Below, piece by piece: positions 32,764-38,209 of a stretch of 38,209 nt of DNA. Under the pieces are notes generated by a model. It did not search any database. It was given only the letters and a program-made list of their open reading frames with translations, and was not told where the DNA came from. Numbering within the stretch: position 1 is the stretch's first letter; the number at the start of each line of letters is the position of its first letter. Origin of the DNA: Armatimonadota bacterium (GTDB taxonomy: Bacteria; Armatimonadota; UBA5829; DTJY01); the NCBI GenBank assembly GCA_017993055.1, contig JAGONM010000036.1:1-38209 (forward strand). The letters are read 5' to 3'. Position numbers and translations under genes: made by a program.

Positions 32764-33690
32764 ATGGAAATCAGTGACTCACTCTCCGATCTCGCTCACG
32801 CTATCCGTGACTCTGTCCGACCTCACCTCGGGTTGCTCTCTTCCAGGGAGTCGGTCGGAAAGGCAAGCAGCGGCGATGAGTCCTTCGCCATAGACGAAGT
32901 TGCTGAAAGAGCGATTGTTGATTTCATAGAGACGCGCGGGATTTCCGTCGCCTATTACTCCGAGGATCGCGGAATTGTGGAGTTCGGCGATCCGAAGGAA
33001 GTGTTGATAGTGGACCCGATTGACGGCAGCCGCCCCGCAATGGCCGGTTTCGAGCAGTGTGTAGTGTCGATTGCTCTGGCGCCGTATGCCGTCGGCGCGC
33101 GCCTCGCAGACGTTTCCTTCGGCTGTATACTCGACATCAAGAACGACAGAATGTACACCGCCACCCGGGACTCTGTTCGCATCGTGGACAAGGGAGCCGA
33201 GGTTCCGGTTACCCTGTCACCTGAACGGGACTTGGGTCGGATGGCGTGGAGCGTCGAGATAGCTGGACGTCCGGCGGATCTGGTGTTCGGTTCCGTGGCC
33301 ACGCTTGTTGACAAGTCTTCGATCCGCGGAGGCTTCTTCGTCTACAGCAGCACGGCATTCTCACTAACGAGACTCGTCACCGGCCAACTCAATGCGGTCG
33401 TGGATGTCGGCAACCGTATCCTGAAGGACTATCCGGGGTCCAGAGAAAAGTTTCTGGAGGCCGGGCTGGGAACAGTTATGGGACTGTTCCCCTATGACAT
33501 TGCCGCCGCTGTGCTCATCGCCCGGACAGCCGGTTGCGTCGTCACGGATGCGTACGGCAGAGATATCTGCTCTATGCGGTTGCTCGACACGTCTGAGGCT
33601 AACATCCAGTCCATCGCGGCCGCATCTAATCCCTGGCTGCATGAGGCGCTGTTGAAGGAGATAGACCAAGGTGTTCGATCACTCGCGTGA
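32764..33690 (+). CDS. Inositol-monophosphatase-family protein
   Basis: A predicted 308-residue member of the Li+-sensitive, Mg2+-dependent phosphatase family. Metal-site motifs are present: Glu67 in YYSEDRGI, DPIDGS (84-89), and the second site PYDIAAAVLIARTAGCVVTDAYG from residue 243, a variant of WDIAAG. Family members remove a phosphate from inositol phosphates, fructose bisphosphate, NADP or PAP. Because the window makes PAPS, a PAP phosphatase role is conceivable but unproven. The ATG at 32764 has AAAGGGG 4 nt upstream. Its end overlaps the next gene by 20 nt. Confidence 0.82.
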   Translation: MEISDSLSDLAHAIRDSVRPHLGLLSSRESVGKASSGDESFAIDEVAERAIVDFIETRGISVAYYSEDRGIVEFGDPKEVLIVDPIDGSRPAMAGFEQCVVSIALAPYAVGARLADVSFGCILDIKNDRMYTATRDSVRIVDKGAEVPVTLSPERDLGRMAWSVEIAGRPADLVFGSVATLVDKSSIRGGFFVYSSTAFSLTRLVTGQLNAVVDVGNRILKDYPGSREKFLEAGLGTVMGLFPYDIAAAVLIARTAGCVVTDAYGRDICSMRLLDTSEANIQSIAAASNPWLHEALLKEIDQGVRSLA

Positions 33691-35275
33691 CCCTGCAGGA
33701 TTCCGGTTGCTCGTGATCCTCGTTGCGCTCTGTGCGAGATGCTTGGCCGCATCATCCGATCGTGCCTCAGAAACGCCAGCGGATTCCCCGGACGGGCTGG
33801 CCTGCTCCGTGTCCGCGTTTGGAGTCGGGCTGCGAGTCGCGAACGAAGAGACTCATCCGGGCCGGATAGACGTTCGCGGAACGGGGTTCTCTCGCCCGAT
33901 CGCGTTCGAGCTCGGACGCGATAACAGTCACCTTCGGAGGGTGACCATCTCGAAATCGGGGGATCGCCTGAGCATCAGTGCCGGTGCGTCGTCGGCATAT
34001 GCGGTCTACGAGAGCGATTGCTTCGTCGGGTCGGTAGTTCGGGAGCTATACTCCGCAGATGCCGGGTCGCTCACGGCTAGAGAGAAGATTCGCCTCCTGG
34101 TTTCCACGTCGGGCTGTGAACTGGCGGGAGAGCGCCGATCCACGCTCTTGCGGATGCACGCTCTACAGGCCGTGCTGGGCGTTGAGTTCACTGCAAGCAT
34201 GGAATACCCGTCAGAGGAGGGTGGCGACTACCGGGTCTACGCCGGTGGCGACTTTCGTGTGCGCCTTCTGGCAAAGAACTCGGGAGAGGAGGCACTTACC
34301 GACCTCAGGTTCGGCCTGGTTGTGCCTGACGAATGGCAGTCGCGGTCTGTGATCTCTCCCGCGGCGGACGAACTCCGTCCGGGGGGCATTGCGGAGAGCG
34401 TGTACTCGATGCGTGCTTCCGGGAGAAGCCTTGTCCGTGCACCGGTCTTCCCGCTGATCGCCACAATGACTTTTCGAAGTGACGGGCGAGCATGTACGAT
34501 TCACTACCCATTCGGAGTCAGGCTCTCCGATCCCTTTGCCGCGACACTCACTATCAACAGCGCGAACGAGAGGACGATCAAGGCGCGCATCAGGCTGAGA
34601 TCGGTTTACCCGGGACGGGAGATGAAGAGCATATCGATGTATCCGTGGCTCAGCACCGCGCTCACCGTCGCACCTAGCCAGAGGACCACCGGAATGTCGT
34701 TCGGGCAGGGCGGGTTTCGGCTCGACTACGTGGCGCTGCCGACTTCTTCCACATATCGCGCCGTGACGGTCGTCATGAAACTCGATGAGCATCTTGTTCG
34801 TCTGCGGTCGGTTATGGAAGCGACGCTTGACGTCGGAACGACGATTCGGGGTCCGGCACTGTGGCTGGACGGCACTGACGATAGACGTACTGTTGTTGCC
34901 GAAATCGGGGGGCGAAGGTGTCGGAAGATCGTCGGCGACTTGGTCGGAACGATCAGATACGTGAACTTCGGCGCGAGCCCGAACTTCCCTTGGGTCGGTC
35001 GGACTTGGGTATCGGTCACATACTACGACTATCGTGTCGGCCGTCTTGTTGTTGAACCCGGATACGTGACAGGGAAAGAGCCGGGTCTGCGCTCAGCACA
35101 GGCCATCCGACTCGAAGGTACGGGGGAATGGAAGACGACTGTGTTCTCACTCGACGAAGCGGAACGCGAGAACCGCCTGTCGACGGGATTCGGGTTCCGG
35201 CTGGCGGTGGACTGCGACTTGAATGTCAGCAGGATCGTACTGTCGAAGTTCGCTCCCGAGACCGCCATACACTAA
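33671..35275 (+). CDS. Secreted protein of unknown function with jelly-roll-like C-terminus
   Basis: A GTG start at 33671 has GGAG 9 nt upstream and lies inside the end of the phosphatase gene, so the two are probably coupled. The 534-residue product has a signal peptide (FRLLVILVALCARCLAASS) and is beta-rich throughout, with no catalytic motif I recognise. The middle (about 190-260) resembles an immunoglobulin-like domain (DFRVRLLAKNSGEEALTDLRFGLVVPDEW). The C-terminal part (GTGEWKTTVFSLDEAERENRL, FGFRLAVDCDLNVSRIVLSKF) follows the pattern of the jelly-roll modules at the ends of secreted sugar-active proteins. Probably cell-surface or secreted. Function unknown. Confidence 0.75.
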   Translation: MFDHSRDPAGFRLLVILVALCARCLAASSDRASETPADSPDGLACSVSAFGVGLRVANEETHPGRIDVRGTGFSRPIAFELGRDNSHLRRVTISKSGDRLSISAGASSAYAVYESDCFVGSVVRELYSADAGSLTAREKIRLLVSTSGCELAGERRSTLLRMHALQAVLGVEFTASMEYPSEEGGDYRVYAGGDFRVRLLAKNSGEEALTDLRFGLVVPDEWQSRSVISPAADELRPGGIAESVYSMRASGRSLVRAPVFPLIATMTFRSDGRACTIHYPFGVRLSDPFAATLTINSANERTIKARIRLRSVYPGREMKSISMYPWLSTALTVAPSQRTTGMSFGQGGFRLDYVALPTSSTYRAVTVVMKLDEHLVRLRSVMEATLDVGTTIRGPALWLDGTDDRRTVVAEIGGRRCRKIVGDLVGTIRYVNFGASPNFPWVGRTWVSVTYYDYRVGRLVVEPGYVTGKEPGLRSAQAIRLEGTGEWKTTVFSLDEAERENRLSTGFGFRLAVDCDLNVSRIVLSKFAPETAIH

Positions 35276-35314
35276 GAGCAGCACGTCGGCCGCCAGCACC
35301 ACCCGGTAGAGATA

Positions 35315-35515
35315 CTACGTGAGGCTGACGTTCGCGGCCTGCGGTCCCTTGGCTCCTTCGACTATCTCGAACTCCACGTTCTGGCCTTCTGCCAGGCTCT
35401 TGAACCCATCGGTCTGTATGGCGGAGAAGTGTACAAATACATCCCTGCCTTCCTCAGTCTCAATGAACCCGTAGCCTTTGGAATCGCTGAACCATTTGAC
35501 TTTCCCTGTAGGCAT
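35315..35515 (-). CDS. Cold-shock domain protein
   Basis: A 66-residue CspA-type protein: [23 protein letters not shown] with RNP1 KGYGFIE, RNP2 VFVHFSAI, then [27 protein letters not shown]. It binds single-stranded RNA and DNA and acts as an RNA chaperone. The frame is open eight codons further, but the ATG at 35515 is the normal family start and has AGGAAGG upstream. A consensus promoter sits about 55 nt upstream, giving a leader of about 48 nt. Confidence 0.96.
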   Translation of the reverse strand: MPTGKVKWFSDSKGYGFIETEEGRDVFVHFSAIQTDGFKSLAEGQNVEFEIVEGAKGPQAANVSLT

Positions 35516-35570
35516 ACTATTGAACCTTCCTAACCCCACCTCTAGTTATGTGGGTGTGATCATTTAGTCT

Positions 35571-35599
35571 ATTCTACTGCGGGTATTTGGGGTTGTCAA
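35571..35599 (-). promoter_or_regulatory. Sigma-70-type promoter of the cold-shock gene
   Basis: On the minus strand TTGACA (35599-35594), 17 nt, then TAGAAT (35576-35571). Both boxes are close to consensus, as expected for a highly expressed cold-shock gene. Confidence 0.75.
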
Positions 35600-35728
35600 C
35601 AGAAAATGCCGTGTTTTTTGGCCCGCACCTTAAAAAGATGAGCCTATCATATCCGTGGCGCTCAGCGGACAAACGTATGGCGCGACAAGGGATTCCGATC
35701 CGGCTTGGTTGGAGTTCTCAACCGGAGC

Positions 35729-35757
35729 TTGAAACCCGCAGGGAAACGCGCTACAAT
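35729..35757 (+). promoter_or_regulatory. Sigma-70-type promoter of the ThuA-DUF1080 gene
   Basis: TTGAAA (35729-35734), 17 nt, then TACAAT (35752-35757). Initiation near 35764 excludes the long upstream frame from 35587 and supports the TTG start at 35788, preceded by AGGAGG. Confidence 0.65.
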
Positions 35758-35787
35758 AAGGTCATCATTGCCGCAGGAGGTGGGGAC

Positions 35788-37158
35788 TTGGATATATCGA
35801 GCGTGATTAGCTTGCGAAGGATGATATTCGGCTTATGCGTCTTAGTGGCGTTGGCGGTGCTTGCGACTTCCGGGGGGGAAGCAGCCTCGCCGAAGAAACA
35901 TCTGTTGGTCGTGTCGGTGACGGCGGGCTTCCGTCATTCCTCGATTGCACTGGGTGAGAAGATCATCAACGAACTGGGCGAGAAGAATGGCAAGTGGGAC
36001 GTGGACTACGTCCGGTCGGATGAAGACATGGCTCGGATGATGACCGCTTCCGCATTGAAGAAGTACGACGCGGTAGTGTTTAACAACACAAGTGGCGAAC
36101 TGCCACTGCCTGACAGAAAGGCGTTTCTCGACTTCGTAAGAAACGGCAAAGCGTTCGTTGGCATCCACGCCGCAACAGACTCCTACAGAGACCAGGGCGA
36201 CAAGCCGGGTTGGAAGGAGTACATCAATATGGTCGGCGCGCAGTTTGTTACTCATGGCGCGCAGTCGGACGTAAGCTGCATCGTCGAGGATCGGAATCAC
36301 CCCGCGACCAGGCATCTCCCGGCGACGTGGACCGTTCGCGAGGAAGTCTACCAGTTCAAGGACTTCTCCCGTGACAGAATGCGCGGACTCCTCAGTCTGG
36401 ACAAGCATCCGAATACCCAGGAACCAGGCGACTTTCCGATAGCATGGTGCAGGAACGAGGGTAGGGGTCGCGTCTTCTATACGGCGCTCGGCCACCGTGA
36501 GGATCTCATGGAGGGCGAGTTGTATAGGAAACACCTGGAAGGTGGTATTCTCTGGGCCCTTGGACTCGAAAAGGGGAGCGCGGAACCGGTCAAGCCGCAG
36601 CCACTCAGGGGGATGGACAGGAAGCAGGGTTTCCGGCCCCTGTTCGACGGCGTCAGCCTCGACGGATGGCATGCCCGCGATGAAGGGCGCACTCCTTGGA
36701 CCGTACAGAACGGCATGCTGGTCATGGGGCACGGCGGAGCGGATCTGATCAGTAACCGTCAGTTCAGGAACTTCGTCATCCGTTACGACTATCAGGTGCC
36801 TAAGGGCGGCAACAGCGGGGTTTATCTGCGCGGTCGCTACGAGATTCAAGTGCTCGACGACTACGACAGCAAGACCGCCGACATCCACGGCAACGGCTCG
36901 GTGTACGGTGCTATCAAGCCGAGTTCATTTGCTAGCCGACCTGCGGGTGAATGGCAGACCGTAGAAGCCACGATGATCGGCGACCGGATCACTGTGGTTC
37001 TTAATGGCGTCACAATCGTGGACAACCAGGCGGTTACTGGCGTGACCGGAGGCGCTATTGACGGCAACACCGAGGTGCCGGGGCCGATAATGCTTCAGGG
37101 CGACCATGGTCCGATAGCGTATCGGAACATCCGTGTGAAGACTCTTCCGGGACGGTAG
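35788..37158 (+). CDS. Secreted ThuA-like / DUF1080 (3-keto-disaccharide hydrolase-type) fusion
   Basis: The frame is open from 35587, but the promoter and the AGGAGG 7 nt before TTG at 35788 point to that start; ATG at 35821 is an alternative. The predicted product is 456 residues with a signal peptide (MIFGLCVLVALAVLATSGGEAA). Residues about 38-270 match the ThuA domain, a class I glutamine-amidotransferase-like fold (LLVVSVTAGFRHSSIALGEKI, YDAVVFNNTSGELPLPDRKAFLDFV, GKAFVGIHAATDSY, YTALGHREDLM). Residues about 285-455 match DUF1080, a concanavalin-like domain (FRPLFDGVSLDGWHA, FVIRYDYQVPKGGNSGVYLRGRYEIQVLDDY). Such proteins work in extracytoplasmic disaccharide and 3-keto-sugar breakdown. 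The oxidoreductase gene starts 93 nt downstream. Confidence 0.88.
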   Translation: MDISSVISLRRMIFGLCVLVALAVLATSGGEAASPKKHLLVVSVTAGFRHSSIALGEKIINELGEKNGKWDVDYVRSDEDMARMMTASALKKYDAVVFNNTSGELPLPDRKAFLDFVRNGKAFVGIHAATDSYRDQGDKPGWKEYINMVGAQFVTHGAQSDVSCIVEDRNHPATRHLPATWTVREEVYQFKDFSRDRMRGLLSLDKHPNTQEPGDFPIAWCRNEGRGRVFYTALGHREDLMEGELYRKHLEGGILWALGLEKGSAEPVKPQPLRGMDRKQGFRPLFDGVSLDGWHARDEGRTPWTVQNGMLVMGHGGADLISNRQFRNFVIRYDYQVPKGGNSGVYLRGRYEIQVLDDYDSKTADIHGNGSVYGAIKPSSFASRPAGEWQTVEATMIGDRITVVLNGVTIVDNQAVTGVTGGAIDGNTEVPGPIMLQGDHGPIAYRNIRVKTLPGR

Positions 37159-37251
37159 GGATTTGCTAACCACGCGGGGCTGCGCGTCGTATTAATGTGT
37201 GACGGACCGCGCGTGCGGCCGGAGAAGTACAACCATCCTAAGGAGTGCTCG

Positions 37252-38209
37252 ATGAGTAACGGAAACATAGACAGGCGCGACTTCCTGAAGGGGGCCGCCG
37301 CCACCGTCGCCCTGCTCCTCACCGCTGAGCAGGTACTGGCCGCCGAGGCTGGAGAGGAGTCCCCCGTGAAGGGGCCGCCGGTCAGGATCGCTGTGATTGG
37401 GCTGGGGCTCTGGGGCAAGGAGATACTGACCTCGCTCACACTGCTGCCCTCGGCGCAGGTTACCGCAGTGTGCGATACCTACGAACCGTACGTGAAGAAA
37501 GCCCTTGAGATCGCGCCGAACGCGGCGCCGTTCTCGGATTACAGGCAGGTTCTGGCTTCCCCTGAGGTAGAGGCCGTGGTGTTAGCTACGCCGACGCATC
37601 TTCACAAGGACATTGCGTTGGAAGCGATGCAGGCCGGGAAACATGTGTATGTGGAAGCTCCGCTGGCAGGCAGCATCGATGATGCAAAGGCCATAGCGCT
37701 TGCGGGACTCGGGTCGGGGAAGGTCTTCCAGGGTGGTCTGCAGAGCCGATCGAATCCGCTCTACAAGCACGTGCTTCAGTTCGCTAGGGCCGGAGTTCTT
37801 GGCAACCCAGCGCAGGTGATGGCTCAGTCGAACAACAAGCTTAGCTGGCGCCGGATGGCTCCCACTCCGGAGCGGGAGTCCGAACTTAACTGGAGACTTG
37901 GGAAGGCGACTTCAATCGGGCTTCCCGGCGAACTTGGGGTGCATCGCTTCGATATGGCATCCTGGTTTCTCAACGGCCTGCCGAGATCCGTGAGCGGTTT
38001 CGGCTCGATAACTGCGTGGAACGACGGCCGCGATGTGCCCGATACGGTGCAATGCGTACTCGAGTACGCAAACGGCGTGAACTTGGTATTCTCTTCCACG
38101 CTTGCCAGTTCGTTCAGCAATACGTACATCTTGTTTCAGGGCAGCAACAACTCCCTGCTGCTCAGGGAGAAGAGGGGGTGGATGATCAAGGAAGACGATG
38201 CACCCTTGC
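37252..38209 (+). CDS. Tat-exported Gfo/Idh/MocA-family oxidoreductase, 3' partial
   Basis: The ATG at 37252 has AAGGAG 6 nt upstream; the frame is still open at the right edge, giving 319 residues here. The N-terminus carries a Tat signal, [26 protein letters not shown], so the folded enzyme is exported with its cofactor. The Rossmann motif is [10 protein letters not shown], followed by [15 protein letters not shown] and [34 protein letters not shown]. The usual EKP motif reads EAP here, so the conserved lysine is missing. The [17 protein letters not shown] segment matches the family's second-domain histidine region. Expected role: NAD(P)-dependent oxidation of a sugar or polyol, probably with the upstream ThuA-DUF1080 protein. 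Confidence 0.9.
   Translation, partial: MSNGNIDRRDFLKGAAATVALLLTAEQVLAAEAGEESPVKGPPVRIAVIGLGLWGKEILTSLTLLPSAQVTAVCDTYEPYVKKALEIAPNAAPFSDYRQVLASPEVEAVVLATPTHLHKDIALEAMQAGKHVYVEAPLAGSIDDAKAIALAGLGSGKVFQGGLQSRSNPLYKHVLQFARAGVLGNPAQVMAQSNNKLSWRRMAPTPERESELNWRLGKATSIGLPGELGVHRFDMASWFLNGLPRSVSGFGSITAWNDGRDVPDTVQCVLEYANGVNLVFSSTLASSFSNTYILFQGSNNSLLLREKRGWMIKEDDAPL

Noticed and set aside
1-38209. tRNA or rRNA genes, CRISPR arrays, insertion sequences, prophage
   Set aside because: No T-arm-like motifs in a cloverleaf context, no regularly spaced repeats, and no transposase or phage proteins were seen.

Overview
This 38.2 kb window comes from a GC-rich bacterial chromosome. Ordinary housekeeping genes (hflX, infA, rpoN, a cold-shock gene, cysD/cysNC, porD) alternate with many secreted proteins of unknown function and with secreted carbohydrate-related proteins: a ThuA-DUF1080 fusion, a Tat-exported Gfo/Idh/MocA oxidoreductase, a GH99/GH71-like barrel protein and a lone sugar-binding lipoprotein. 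This mix suggests a free-living heterotroph of an Armatimonadota-like or PVC-like lineage. That placement is inference; the window holds no rRNA or other decisive marker. I see no tRNA, rRNA, CRISPR array, insertion sequence or phage gene.

Layout. Positions 1-7248 are all on the plus strand: the end of hflX, a GNAT acetyltransferase, two tandem secreted paralogues, a flavodoxin-fold reductase, and a four-gene unit (ECF sigma factor, four-helix membrane protein, M50-like membrane metalloprotease, secreted protein). On the minus strand, 7222-9767 encodes an Nramp-related transporter and a soluble PRC/MgtE_N/CBS protein behind an apparent leader of about 320 nt. At 10234-19179 a plus-strand sulfotransferase faces a minus-strand operon of GHMP kinase, cysD, cysNC, a GH99/GH71-like protein and an alpha/beta-hydrolase-like protein. 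This would make PAPS, the donor a sulfotransferase uses.

Positions 19333-24427 (plus) carry an NHL-repeat protein, a ResB-like cytochrome c assembly protein, an MFS carrier and the lone sugar-binding lipoprotein. Positions 24517-26648 (minus) carry sigma-54 and an unknown protein with a charged tail. An MFS carrier (27073-28374) converges on a second ECF sigma operon with a zinc-type anti-sigma factor and a cysteine-rich RseB-like protein (28346-30494). Then come infA, a third MFS carrier and porD (30740-32525), an inositol-monophosphatase-family protein with a secreted unknown (32764-35275), a cold-shock protein (35315-35515), the ThuA-DUF1080 protein, and the oxidoreductase that runs off the right edge.

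Promoters are unusually readable. Seven sites have a TTGAC- or TTGAA-type -35 box and a TATAAT-like -10 box spaced 17 or 18 nt. Three others share an extended -10 reading GTGTGCTA-Y-A-M-T. Several of these promoters decide which start codon is usable.

Best candidates for new biology are the sigma / membrane protein / M50 protease unit, the Nramp-like transporter with a changed metal site next to a soluble Mg-sensor-like protein, and the cysteine-rich RseB-like regulator.
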